A stretch of DNA of 64,000 nt from Clostridium sp. AT4 (GTDB lineage Bacteria > Bacillota > Clostridia > Lachnospirales > Lachnospiraceae), in contig NZ_LN999825.1 of assembly GCF_001517625.2 (NCBI RefSeq), positions 62,001-126,000 of the forward strand, given 5' to 3'. This document shows, in pieces, positions 28,992 to 37,185 of this stretch. Below the pieces are notes generated by a model. It did no database searches, was not told the origin of the DNA, and saw nothing but the letters and a program-made list of their open reading frames with translations. A program made the translations under genes and the position numbers. Positions within the stretch are counted from its first letter, which is position 1. Each line of letters starts with the position of its first letter.

Positions 28992-29759
28992 TCAGGATAT
29001 AAATCCTTTAAGCATCTCACCCAGCATCCGCTTCTGATCCGGGTTCAGGTCCTGAAGCCAGTTTTCACCGGAACGGTCCTCTCTGGCGTCTCTGGATACT
29101 TCCCTGAGAGTTTCCCTGCTGGCTGCGGTCTGTTCTGCACTGCGTCTGGCATGAACTCTGCGGTCTCTTCCGATGGAGCGCACAGGAGCCGCTTCCCGGC
29201 GTTCTTCCTCTGCCGCCGGAGCAGGCTGCTGGTCTGATGCCGTCTCACGCTCCATCCGGGACCACATTACATTTTCCACATGATCCTGAAGACAGGTAAG
29301 GAGATGCTGGCGCTTTGCCTCCAAATTTACACCGTAATCCACAAACACGGTGGCCATCCCTCCAAAGATACCCATAACGCCATACAGGACAATGTAGTAA
29401 TTATCGCTTCTGTTCCAATAGGAGAGGAACGCCGCCGCCCCTCCTGCGAGAAAGCATAAAAGCGTCAGCTGTCCTCCCAGATTTTCAAATCCCTGAAGGC
29501 TGATCCCCATAAAACGCAGGCTGTAAATCTGGCGTTCCAGATATACTCTGGTGTTGTTCATTCCCATATTGATCCTGTATGTATCCTCCGCATTCTGGCG
29601 CAGGGCGCGCAGATACCGGTTTTTTGCAAGCGCCAGATTGGAGCTCTCCCGAATGAGACGTTTATAGAAGCTTCCCGCTGCGAGCCTTACCATAATTCCT
29701 CCCAGACAAATTGCTGCCAGCAGATACAGAGCTCTTCCAGTCTCCAAAAAACTCATCAT
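28992..29759 (-). CDS. membrane protein of unknown function with a charged C-terminal tail
   Basis: 255 residues. An N-terminal hydrophobic segment (about 5-25), a helical linker with ALAKNRYLRALRQNAEDTYR, two membrane segments (about 95-115 and 122-142), then a cytoplasmic-type tail of about 90 residues very rich in Arg, Glu and Ala, ending NPDQKRMLGEMLKGFIS. The ATG at 29759 is taken because AAGGGG lies 8 bases upstream. Similar small proteins occur in Lachnospiraceae, but I cannot name a function. A terminator and the intron follow. Confidence 0.6.
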   Translation of the reverse strand: MMSFLETGRALYLLAAICLGGIMVRLAAGSFYKRLIRESSNLALAKNRYLRALRQNAEDTYRINMGMNNTRVYLERQIYSLRFMGISLQGFENLGGQLTLLCFLAGGAAAFLSYWNRSDNYYIVLYGVMGIFGGMATVFVDYGVNLEAKRQHLLTCLQDHVENVMWSRMERETASDQQPAPAAEEERREAAPVRSIGRDRRVHARRSAEQTAASRETLREVSRDAREDRSGENWLQDLNPDQKRMLGEMLKGFIS

Positions 29760-29928
29760 AACCAATTCCCCTTTCTATACACTACCATCATTTCTCTGCA
29801 GCCTATAGGCCGCTGCAGGCCGCCGAACCCGTCCCTGCAGGTCTGGAACATTTTCCGAAAATGATCCGAGCGGCTTCGGTAAGGTCTATTATAGTCCGGG
29901 AATTGGATTTGGGAAGTTGAGAACCCCT

Positions 29929-29964
29929 AGAATCGTTCGTCAAATTCCCCCACGAAACGATTCT
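29929..29964. repeat. inverted repeat near the end of mtnN
   Basis: AGAATCGTTCGT (29929-29940) pairs with ACGAAACGATTCT (29952-29964), one bulged base, 11-base loop. No T run follows on either strand, so it is either a weak terminator or a binding site. The rest of the 29760-29979 gap shows nothing else. Confidence 0.4.
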
Positions 29965-29979
29965 TAAGGTAAAATGCTG

Positions 29980-30672
29980 CTACATGCAGCGAACCATTTC
30001 CGTCATCAGGTTTACGCTGTGGCGGATGGCCTGAGCCTCGAAAACAGCGTAATCTACACCGGCGCTGTCATCTGCCTTGTCAGAAATAGCGCGCAGGATC
30101 AGGAATGGGATACGGTTAAAATAGCACACCTGAGCAATGGCCGCTCCCTCCATCTCTGTACACATACCGGAAAATGTTTCACTGATCCACTGCTTTTTAT
30201 CCTTATCAGAAATAAACTGATCCCCCGAAACAACACGGCCTGTAAAAGTGCCGATCTCCGGATTCACCCGGCTGCAGCATTCCTTTGCAAGAGTAACCAG
30301 TGTTTCATCTGCCGGAAATGAAAGCGTATCTACTCTTGGGATCTGCCCCGCTTCATAGCCAAAGGCTCTGGCATCCATATCGTGCTGCAGAGCGTCTGTA
30401 GAAATCACAATATCACCGATATTGATCCGGGCGTCCAGAGAACCTGCAATTCCCGTATTGATGATACAGGAAGGCGCATAGCGGTCCGCCAGAATCTGAG
30501 CGCACATGGCCGCATTTACCTTGCCGATGCCGGAACGGACTACCACCGTGTCCTTTCCTTCCAGCTTTCCCTTATAAAATTCCATGCAGGCCCGGGACTC
30601 CACCTGTACCTCTGTCATTTTTTCTTTTAACATAGCCACTTCTTCATCCATGGCTCCGATAATTGCTATCAT
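29980..30672 (-). CDS. mtnN: 5'-methylthioadenosine/S-adenosylhomocysteine nucleosidase
   Basis: Cleaves adenine from MTA, SAH and 5'-deoxyadenosine, recycling the by-products of methylation, polyamine synthesis and radical-SAM enzymes. IIGAMDEEVAMLKEKM at the start carries the catalytic Glu; NTGIAGSLDARINIGDIVIS, SGDQFI, MEGAAIAQVC and the active-site Asp in RAISDKAD follow in the usual order. 230 residues. AAGGAGG lies upstream. Confidence 0.95.
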   Translation of the reverse strand: MIAIIGAMDEEVAMLKEKMTEVQVESRACMEFYKGKLEGKDTVVVRSGIGKVNAAMCAQILADRYAPSCIINTGIAGSLDARINIGDIVISTDALQHDMDARAFGYEAGQIPRVDTLSFPADETLVTLAKECCSRVNPEIGTFTGRVVSGDQFISDKDKKQWISETFSGMCTEMEGAAIAQVCYFNRIPFLILRAISDKADDSAGVDYAVFEAQAIRHSVNLMTEMVRCM

Positions 30673-30726
30673 TGCAATTCCTCCTTATTCTGATCGGCGG
30701 CGCTGTCTGAAAGCCGCTTTTTCTCA

Positions 30727-30756
30727 ATTATACTGTGGCCTGCACCATTTTTTCAA
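30727..30756 (-). promoter_or_regulatory. mtnN promoter
   Basis: Minus strand: TTGAAA (30751-30756), 18 bases, TATAAT (30727-30732), about 55 bases before the mtnN ATG. Confidence 0.65.
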
Positions 30757-30764
30757 GCATCTTC

Positions 30765-30793
30765 TTGACAATCCACCCGCCTTGGGGCATAAT
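30765..30793 (+). promoter_or_regulatory. promoter of the TSCPD gene
   Basis: TTGACA (30765-30770), 17 bases, CATAAT (30788-30793), 50 bases before the ATG at 30843. It stands back to back with the mtnN promoter, 8 bases between the two -35 elements. Confidence 0.75.
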
Positions 30794-30842
30794 CGAATCT
30801 GCATTGACTATGAAACAACGATTTTAATTGGAGGTTAATTAC

Positions 30843-31094
30843 ATGATGACATATAAAACACACGGCGTATGTTCCAGAGCCATTACCTTTGATGTAGACG
30901 GCAATAAGCTCACCAATGTCCAGTTTGCAGGCGGCTGCTCCGGCAATACCCAGGGCGTTGCAAGACTGGTAGAGGGTATGGATGTAGATGAGGCGATCCG
31001 CCGTCTGGAAGGCATTCAGTGCGGCCCCCGTCCTACCTCATGTCCTGACCAGCTAGCACAGGCATTAAAGGAATATAAGGCACAGCTGGCATAA
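30843..31094 (+). CDS. TSCPD-domain protein
   Basis: 83 residues with the motif that names the family, RPTSCPDQLAQAL, and a conserved cysteine in FAGGCSGNTQGVARL. Short TSCPD proteins (the TIGR03905 group) are widespread in clostridia; the same domain ends class II ribonucleotide reductases, where its cysteines matter for metal or redox. Function of the stand-alone form is unknown. TTGGAGG precedes the ATG-ATG. Strong promoter and terminator suggest a single-gene unit. Confidence 0.9.
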   Translation: MMTYKTHGVCSRAITFDVDGNKLTNVQFAGGCSGNTQGVARLVEGMDVDEAIRRLEGIQCGPRPTSCPDQLAQALKEYKAQLA

Positions 31095-31133
31095 AACAGC
31101 ACTGCTTCGGATTCTTATAAAAACTGTATCCAT

Positions 31134-31175
31134 ATGCTGTACTGCGGATCGTCTGCCGCCGGTACAGCATTTTTT
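31134..31175 (+). terminator. terminator after the TSCPD gene
   Basis: Arms 31134-31142 and 31162-31170 pair perfectly, with further pairing inside, and are followed by six Ts. Confidence 0.85.
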
Positions 31176-31208
31176 ACGCACTGCATTTTATAAAAAAGGA
31201 GATTTGCC

Positions 31209-34193
31209 ATGGCAAAGCTGCCCGAAAAAGGCCAGACTCTGTGGGGCTTTACTGTCACAGAGCGCAACTCAATTTCCATGCTGGGAGCTGAAACTGCGGA
31301 ACTGTTCCACCCTTTCAGCGGAGCCAGACTTTTATATATACATAACGACGACCGGGAGCTTGGGTTTAATCTGATCTACCGGACTCCGCAGCTGGATAAT
31401 CTGGATTCCAACCATATATTAGAGCATCTGATGCTCTGTTCCTGCCCTTCCTATCCCAGCCGGGATGTGTTCTTTGACATGGACAGCAAAAGCTATTCCA
31501 CCTTTATGAACGGGATCACGGACAATACCTGCACCTGCTATCCGGTCTGCTCCCTGAGCATGGAGCAGCTTATAAAGCTTATGGATGTCTTTTTATGCTG
31601 TATGGAAGAACCGGAGGCTTTAAAGGATCATCGGTTCTTTATGAGGGAGGGGCTTCGGTTTGAACTGGAGGATACGGATGGAGAGCTTTCCATGCTGGGA
31701 ACGGTTCTCAGCGAAGACTGGGGGCATTTAACAGATCTGGAGGAAAATGCGGACAGCGCGGCTGCCCAGGCATTGTATGAAGGGCAGATTGCAGCCAATC
31801 TTCTTGGAAGAGCCCATTTCCATTATAAAGAAATCACCTTTGAAAAAATCCGTCAAACCTACGAACAGCTTTATGACTATTCCAACTGCCTGATGATCCT
31901 CTACGGAGACGCCGACCTGGAGGCGGTTCTGCGTTTTCTGGATGAAAAACACTTATCACGCTTCAAAAGCAGAAACCTGAATCTTCGCCCCCTTTTTGAA
32001 GGGCCTGTGTCTTCCGGTTTCCGAAAAACAGAGGTCAAAAGTCCGGCCTATGAAGGAAGCCCGGCCGAACACTCCTCTGTGATCGACTATACCATTGATC
32101 TAAGCGGGCTGTCCCAGGAGGATGTGATCTGTATGGGGTTCTGTGCCGGAATGATGGATCAGGATACCTCTCCGGTTCAACGGGCCGCCAGATCCCTTGG
32201 CCTTAACAATATTATCGACGTCTATCTGGATACGGCGCTGGCCCGGCCGGTTTTAAAATTCCGCCTTCAAAATGGGGATAAAGAACAGCAGGAGCTGTTT
32301 TTTCAGACCGTAAATCAGGGGCTTGCAGACATGGCGGAAAATGGAATTGCAGACGAGCTGTACCATGCAGTCATAAAGGAAAACAGGCTGGCCGATCTCC
32401 TTATGAGGGAAACGCCCCATCTGGGCTTTCATCTGTCCGAGGATATCGGACGCTTCTGGAGCCTTACCGGACGAACCGACTACTACTCCCTTTACGAACG
32501 TACCTTCACACATTTCAGTGCAGATCAGGAACAGTCCATTCTGCGCAGGCTGGCAAAGCAAGTATTAAACCCGCCGTCAGCCGTACTGTCTGCAGCCATT
32601 CCCGTACCCGGTCTGGCAGAAGCTCTGGAACAGGAACGCGATCGGTGGCTGAGAGAAAAAAAGGCTTCCATGTCCCCAAAAGAGCTTCAGGCTCTCATCC
32701 GTGAAACAGCGGATTTTAAAAAATGGAGCGCCCAGGATAAAAGCTGTCTTGATTTTCTGATTCAGCCGGAGCAGCTTCCCGAACCCGAAGAGGATCCGCC
32801 CTTTTTCTCCGGCCTGCGCCATGGGATCTTCTGCTGCGGTTCCCCTTCTCCTCTTGCAGGAATCGGCAGCTACCAGCTCTTTTTTGATCTGAGCGAACTA
32901 AGCGGGGAAGACTGGAACTATCTTACATTGTATCAGATGCTGCTCACAGAACTGGATACACGCCGTTTCTGTGTGGAACAGCAGAAAAACATGGAACAGG
33001 AATATCTTTATGACTGTACCTTTGATGAACTGTATCCGGATGCAGATGCCGGCGAAAACAGCCGACCCATGATGAGCGTGGTGTGGTCGGGACTTACGGA
33101 GGACTTTGAAATCAGTCTGGATTTTCTTCTGGAGCTGATGAGAAATGGAAATTACGAAGATAGGGAAACGATTTCACAGGTGATTGAAAAATATCTCCCG
33201 GACTACGATCTGTCCAAAAGTGAAAACGGTCCTTCTCTAGCCTACAGCCTGGCAGAACGGTATATACGGCAGGACAGCCGTTTCCGTTTCCAGCTCAATT
33301 CACCTGAGATATACCACTTTTTAAAGAATATTTTAACCATCCTGATCAGGGAGCAGGCCCATCCCGATGATGAAGCGGCCAGGACAGACGCAAACCAGAT
33401 AAGCAGCTCATTATATACCCTGGCCCAGAAGCTGGTAAGCCGCAGAAAGCTGATCTTTCTGGCAGCTGCCGAAAACGCTTCACTGGAACACATCCTGGAT
33501 CGTGCCTCCACGTTGCTGAGCCAGCTTCCCGAGCGCAATGAAAACGGTTTCATGTTTTCCAATCATCTTTCACTTCCATCATGGGATCAGGCCCCGTCTC
33601 TTCGGACAGCCGCCTGCATTGACAGTTCTCTTGAAGAACTTAGGATGCTGGGAGATTTTAAAAAGGTTCCTGAATTTAAGGGCCGTTTCCTTCCATGGCT
33701 TCTGGCAGCAGGCGATAAATATGTAAAGCCTGCCGTGCGCTATCAGGGACGAGCCTATGACAGCGGAATTGATTTTCTTCTTCCGGCCGGATATTTTACC
33801 CTATGGAGCACAGAAGACCCTGATATCGAATCAACACTTTCCGTATTTAACCGTACCGGCCAGGCTCTGGCAGAACTAAAGCTGACGCCAGAGGATCTTC
33901 AGGGTTACATTTTAAGCGCCTATGCTCAGGCTCTCCCTCCCATCGGAATCCTGAACAGCCGTATGCGGGCTATGCGAAGATATATTATGGGGATCTCTAC
34001 TGTATACATTAATGAAATGATACGCAATATACGCAACAGTACCGTAAATGACCAAAAAGAAGCGTCAGATTTAATCTGCCGTCTTTTAAAATCCGGTCCG
34101 GTATCTGTAGTCGGAAATGAAAAAATAATCCTGGAATATAAAAACCGATTTGATGAAATACTGAAGATAAAAGAAAAAAACGGTACGGTATGA
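31209..34193 (+). CDS. M16C-family zinc metallopeptidase (PreP/falcilysin type)
   Basis: A 994-residue protein made of four M16 units. The first carries the inverted zinc motif H-x-x-E-H in SNHILEHLMLCS (about residues 74-78) and the third ligand region in VLSEDWGHLTDLEENA about 75 residues later. Relatives (PreP, CD-type insulinase-like peptidases) degrade peptides inside a closed chamber. No signal peptide, so probably cytoplasmic. AAAAGGAG lies 7 bases before the ATG. The neighbouring residues in this copy deviate from the common FNEMKG pattern near the third ligand, so activity should not be assumed. Confidence 0.85.
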   Translation: MAKLPEKGQTLWGFTVTERNSISMLGAETAELFHPFSGARLLYIHNDDRELGFNLIYRTPQLDNLDSNHILEHLMLCSCPSYPSRDVFFDMDSKSYSTFMNGITDNTCTCYPVCSLSMEQLIKLMDVFLCCMEEPEALKDHRFFMREGLRFELEDTDGELSMLGTVLSEDWGHLTDLEENADSAAAQALYEGQIAANLLGRAHFHYKEITFEKIRQTYEQLYDYSNCLMILYGDADLEAVLRFLDEKHLSRFKSRNLNLRPLFEGPVSSGFRKTEVKSPAYEGSPAEHSSVIDYTIDLSGLSQEDVICMGFCAGMMDQDTSPVQRAARSLGLNNIIDVYLDTALARPVLKFRLQNGDKEQQELFFQTVNQGLADMAENGIADELYHAVIKENRLADLLMRETPHLGFHLSEDIGRFWSLTGRTDYYSLYERTFTHFSADQEQSILRRLAKQVLNPPSAVLSAAIPVPGLAEALEQERDRWLREKKASMSPKELQALIRETADFKKWSAQDKSCLDFLIQPEQLPEPEEDPPFFSGLRHGIFCCGSPSPLAGIGSYQLFFDLSELSGEDWNYLTLYQMLLTELDTRRFCVEQQKNMEQEYLYDCTFDELYPDADAGENSRPMMSVVWSGLTEDFEISLDFLLELMRNGNYEDRETISQVIEKYLPDYDLSKSENGPSLAYSLAERYIRQDSRFRFQLNSPEIYHFLKNILTILIREQAHPDDEAARTDANQISSSLYTLAQKLVSRRKLIFLAAAENASLEHILDRASTLLSQLPERNENGFMFSNHLSLPSWDQAPSLRTAACIDSSLEELRMLGDFKKVPEFKGRFLPWLLAAGDKYVKPAVRYQGRAYDSGIDFLLPAGYFTLWSTEDPDIESTLSVFNRTGQALAELKLTPEDLQGYILSAYAQALPPIGILNSRMRAMRRYIMGISTVYINEMIRNIRNSTVNDQKEASDLICRLLKSGPVSVVGNEKIILEYKNRFDEILKIKEKNGTV

Positions 34194-34198
34194 AACTG

Positions 34199-34267
34199 TG
34201 GGGAGAGAAATCTCCCCATAAATTGGTTTGAGCCGGCAAGGCTGTCCATATGCCAACCCCGCCGGCT
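34199..34267 (+). terminator. two hairpins after the M16C gene
   Basis: An 8-bp stem with GAAA loop (34199-34206 with 34211-34218) and a wider 7-bp inverted repeat (AGCCGGC 34231-34237, GCCGGCT 34261-34267). T runs are weak, so termination is likely but not certain. The rest of the gap to 34543 holds only the PadR promoter. Confidence 0.5.
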
Positions 34268-34447
34268 TAGTGATCTATGCTGCAGCGATAAATGCTGCTG
34301 TCTTCTATGTAAAAAGCTCTGACTGCTTGTTTATGTCCTTTAGTATAACCTTTAATTGTGTACGAAGTTTGACCACATGGTAAACAGTTTCTAAAATAGT
34401 TTAAGAAAAAATAACAAACATTTCCTTTTTCTTTGGATTTTCTTTTA

Positions 34448-34476
34448 TTGACATATAATATTATACATCATATAAT
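34448..34476 (+). promoter_or_regulatory. consensus promoter of the PadR operon
   Basis: TTGACA (34448-34453), 17 bases, TATAAT (34471-34476): a full match to the sigma-A consensus, so it needs repression to be off. Confidence 0.85.
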
Positions 34477-34485
34477 ATTGATGTA
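34464..34485 (+). promoter_or_regulatory. palindromic operator over the -10, likely PadR autoregulation site
   Basis: TACATCA (34464-34470) and TGATGTA (34479-34485) form a perfect 7-bp inverted repeat with an 8-base spacer that contains the TATAAT. PadR operators commonly have ATGT/ACAT half-sites of this kind. Assignment to this PadR is by position. Confidence 0.7.
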
Positions 34486-34543
34486 ATCATTCACAGCGGC
34501 AGATCATACATTTTCATGCCGCCAACACACGGAGGGGATGCTT

Positions 34544-34864
34544 ATGGTATTCAACACCGGATCTGCCCTTCTGGATGCCATTGTACTGGCTGCCGTTTCA
34601 CGGGAAAAGGAAGGAACCTATGGCTACCGGATCACCCAACAGGTCCGCGAGGCCATTGACATATCAGAATCTACCTTGTATCCGGTGCTTCGGCGTCTGC
34701 AGAAGGATGACTGCCTGGAGGTCTACGACCGGGCGATTGACGGCAGAAACCGCCGGTATTACCGGCTCACAGAACAGGGACGGCTGCAGCTGCAGCTCTA
34801 CCAAAGAGAATGGGCAGTCTACTCCCAGAAGATTTCCCACATCATAAAGGAGGGGGACTCTTGA
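34544..34864 (+). CDS. PadR-family transcriptional regulator
   Basis: 106 residues. Winged helix with GTYGYRITQQVREAIDISES, then TLYPVLRRLQKDDCLEVYDR and RRYYRLTEQGRLQLQLY, the PadR signature; a C-terminal dimerisation helix follows. The second of two ATGs (34544) is preferred because GGAGGGG is 6 bases away from it and touches the first. Its stop codon overlaps the TTG start of the DUF1700 gene. Expected to repress its own operon; the inducer is unknown. Confidence 0.93.
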   Translation: MVFNTGSALLDAIVLAAVSREKEGTYGYRITQQVREAIDISESTLYPVLRRLQKDDCLEVYDRAIDGRNRRYYRLTEQGRLQLQLYQREWAVYSQKISHIIKEGDS

Positions 34865-35661
34865 ATCGAGAACAGTTTATGAAACAGCTTTCCTATCTGC
34901 TTCAGGATATAAGCGATGAAGATCGAACAGACGCTCTGGATTACTATGAAAATTATCTTGATGAGGCCGGATTTGGATATGAAACCGATATCACAAATGA
35001 GTTTGGAAGCCCGGAACGGATCGCAGCGATTATCCGGACCAGTCTTTTAAGTAATCCGGATGAGACAGGAGAATTTACAGACAGCGGCTATGAAAATTCC
35101 CGCTTTAAGGATCCGGGCTATGAGCTTGCAAAACAGCACCGTGAAACCGATACCTTCACCGGAGCTGACCGCAGCAAACATCCGTATACTTCCTGCGGAT
35201 CCGAATCAGGCCAAACGTATGGACAGGCACAGCAAAGCCGCAGTTCCTTTCATCCGGGAGCAGAGCGTTCCGGCCCCAGGACCAGCCGCCTGTTAAAGCT
35301 TCTTTTGTGGATCGTCCTTCTTATCGTAGGAGCGCCTCTTCTTCTGGGAATCGGAGGCAGTATCGCAGGATTAACCGCAGCCATAGTTGGCATTGCTTTT
35401 GCTCTCCTTATCAGTCTTGGTGTTTTAACCGGAGGCGCTTTTATTACAGCAATTCTTGCCCTTCCTCTGGGAATTGTATCGCTTTTTATCCACCCGGTTC
35501 AGGGAATTTTTACCGCCGGAACAGGGCTGGCAGCCCTGGGAGCAGGCTTTCTCCTCTTAGCCCTCTGCCTTCTGTTTTACGGCCGACTGATTCCCCGCCT
35601 TATATGCCGGATCATTGACTGGATCAGCGGAATGCTTCATAAAGGGAGGTCACAGAGATGA
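34861..35661 (+). CDS. DUF1700 (HAAS-domain) membrane protein
   Basis: 266 residues. The N-terminal HAAS domain reads NREQFMKQLSYLLQDISDED with ALDYYENYLDEAG, the pattern of DUF1700 partners of PadR regulators. A polar linker (about 80-140) precedes three or four hydrophobic segments (about 143-170, 175-200, 200-222, 230-255). The TTG start at 34861 overlaps the PadR stop (TTGA) with AAGGAGGGG before it, so translation is coupled. Such proteins are thought to sense the membrane and act with PadR, but the mechanism is not established. Confidence 0.88.
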   Translation: MNREQFMKQLSYLLQDISDEDRTDALDYYENYLDEAGFGYETDITNEFGSPERIAAIIRTSLLSNPDETGEFTDSGYENSRFKDPGYELAKQHRETDTFTGADRSKHPYTSCGSESGQTYGQAQQSRSSFHPGAERSGPRTSRLLKLLLWIVLLIVGAPLLLGIGGSIAGLTAAIVGIAFALLISLGVLTGGAFITAILALPLGIVSLFIHPVQGIFTAGTGLAALGAGFLLLALCLLFYGRLIPRLICRIIDWISGMLHKGRSQR

Positions 35662-35819
35662 ATAAACTGATACGTTTCTGCATCATTGCAGGCCTGATTT
35701 TTCTTCTCAGCGGACTGCTCTTATCCGCCTGCGGGATCGTCATGGGAGGCGCTTCCTATCCTGACGTTCGGCCCCACCGGATTCACCGGATTATGGAGAG
35801 GCTGGATGACTGCATCTGA
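35658..35819 (+). CDS. 53-residue putative lipoprotein
   Basis: The ATG overlaps the stop of the DUF1700 gene (ATGA) with AAAGGGAGG upstream, so it is very likely translated. The product starts MNKLIRFCIIAGLIFLLSG and continues with a lipobox-like LLLSACG, then a short tail rich in Arg/His. It could be a small lipoprotein, or the truncated front of the DUF4097-type protein that often follows DUF1700 genes. The stop TGA at 35817 is followed by a new ribosome site for the PspC gene. Confidence 0.7.
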   Translation: MNKLIRFCIIAGLIFLLSGLLLSACGIVMGGASYPDVRPHRIHRIMERLDDCI

Positions 35820-35862
35820 ACCTGAAATTTAACATTTTCATACAAAGGAGGTCTTTCTGATT

Positions 35863-36060
35863 ATGAATAAACGATTATACCGTTCTGTTTCCAACCGTAT
35901 GCTCAGCGGCGTATGCGGCGGGATCGGAGAATATTTTGACATTGATCCCACCCTCGTGCGCCTGGCCTGGGCTATATTCACCTGCGTTACCATAGGCGCA
36001 GGAGTTGCTGCCTATGTGATTGCCGCAATTATCATACCGGCTGATAATAATATCCGCTAG
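35863..36060 (+). CDS. PspC-domain membrane protein
   Basis: 65 residues: RLYRSVSNRMLSGVCGGIGE, YFDIDPTLVRLAWA and a transmembrane helix to the end (VAAYVIAAIIIP). This is the complete single-domain PspC form, found in envelope-stress systems of Gram-positives. AAAGGAGG lies 11 bases before ATG. It is the last gene of the PadR operon. Confidence 0.93.
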   Translation: MNKRLYRSVSNRMLSGVCGGIGEYFDIDPTLVRLAWAIFTCVTIGAGVAAYVIAAIIIPADNNIR

Positions 36061-36063
36061 GCG

Positions 36064-36110
36064 AAACAGCCGATTCCGGGCTCATATGCTACCGGGAATC
36101 GGCTGTTTTA
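36064..36110. terminator. bidirectional terminator shared by the PspC gene and the AraC gene
   Basis: AAACAGCCGATTCCGGG-type arms at 36064-36080 pair with 36092-36109 and are followed by TTTTA on the plus strand, TTTCG on the minus. The last codons and TAG of the AraC gene lie in one arm. Confidence 0.82.
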
Positions 36111-36928
36111 GCTTTATAGGTACGAAACTGTCTTTTGTACTCAGAAGGAGTGGTTCCTGTTACAGCTTTAAATACCCGGTTAAAGTGGGTCAGACTTGAA
36201 AATCCTACTTCCTGGCTAATCTGAGTCACATTTTTATCCGTTTCCATAAAACTCCTCTGAGCATTCATAATACGGGTTACATTAATATAATTAACCAGTG
36301 TGCTGTTTGTATAGCGCTTGAACTCCCTGCAAAGATACCAGGGGCTGATATAAAACTGCTGCGCAAGGCACTCCAGCTTTAAATCTTCATAATAATGACT
36401 GTGAATATAACTTATTATTTCATTAATCCGGCTTCGTTTCTCCTGTCTGACCGGAGGCAGATCTGCCCTGACAATTACAGCTGCAAGCAAATTTAAAAGA
36501 GCTTTGCGATAACTTACCGTAAAACGTCCCGGATCCTTCTGCTCCTCCAACAGCTGCTCCATAATCCGGTGAATTTGTGTACGCTTCTTTGTATCCAGAC
36601 GGCAAATTCCCCGTTCTCTGCAAAGCTCTCTGAATATCTCATCTGATCCCAGTTCCTCCTGTCTGAAATACAACACCAGCCTTTTGAATGGCATATCTTT
36701 TTCGCCATATGAATAGTGCATTACATAGGGTGGGAAAATAATAAATTCACCGGCTGTCATTTTATAGCACCGGTCCTGTACCATATGAAACCGTTCTCCT
36801 GTTTCAAGATAATACAGCTCAAAATATTCATGATAATGGGACTGTGCCATATTATCATTGACTCCTATGATACGTTCACTGGCAATTAAAGCCCCCTGAG
36901 CCATCATGATGCCTGCCTGATCGATCAT
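36089..36928 (-). CDS. AraC-family regulator, probable control of the GH31/TRAP genes
   Basis: 279 residues. N-terminal cupin sensor (HYHEYFELYYLETGERFHMV, then FIIFPPYVMHYS) and C-terminal two-HTH AraC domain (LECLAQQFYISPWYLCREFK and VTQISQEVGFSSLTHFNRVFK). Divergent from the GH31 gene across 257 bases, which is the usual placement of a regulator and its target. The ligand is probably the sugar handled by that locus. AAGGAGGAGGGAG precedes the ATG. Confidence 0.9.
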   Translation of the reverse strand: MIDQAGIMMAQGALIASERIIGVNDNMAQSHYHEYFELYYLETGERFHMVQDRCYKMTAGEFIIFPPYVMHYSYGEKDMPFKRLVLYFRQEELGSDEIFRELCRERGICRLDTKKRTQIHRIMEQLLEEQKDPGRFTVSYRKALLNLLAAVIVRADLPPVRQEKRSRINEIISYIHSHYYEDLKLECLAQQFYISPWYLCREFKRYTNSTLVNYINVTRIMNAQRSFMETDKNVTQISQEVGFSSLTHFNRVFKAVTGTTPSEYKRQFRTYKAKTADSR

Positions 36929-36976
36929 TTTTACTACTCCCTCCTCCTTTGCATTTATTTAAGTTGTGTCTTTTGT

Positions 36977-36990
36977 TGTAAGTGCTTACA
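36977..36990. promoter_or_regulatory. palindrome TGTAAGTGCTTACA, cre-like operator
   Basis: Six-bp arms around TG. It is close to the catabolite responsive element pattern (TGTAANCGNTTACA) apart from the centre. It lies between the AraC gene and the GH31 gene. Confidence 0.5.
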
Positions 36991-37107
36991 TTTTCACCAT
37001 AATTTTTATTGACTTTCTATATCCTTTTCTCTTTTTTTATTTCATCCACACAAAAAAACGCAAGAAATGTAAAATTTATTACAATATACTGCAATATTCG
37101 TCTGGTT

Positions 37108-37136
37108 TTGCCGATTCTGTTTTATTATTATATTAC
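37108..37136 (+). promoter_or_regulatory. possible promoter of the GH31-TRAP operon
   Basis: TTGCCG (37108-37113), 17 bases, TATTAC (37131-37136), 50 bases before the ATG. A moderate match as expected for an activated promoter. Confidence 0.45.
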
Positions 37137-37185
37137 CACAGAACCGATCGAAAGTATACATTTTACAAACAGGAGGAACTCATTG

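Noticed and set aside
37009-37185. Upstream extension of the GH31 gene
   Set aside because: No ribosome site, low-complexity hydrophobic translation, overlaps the likely promoter.
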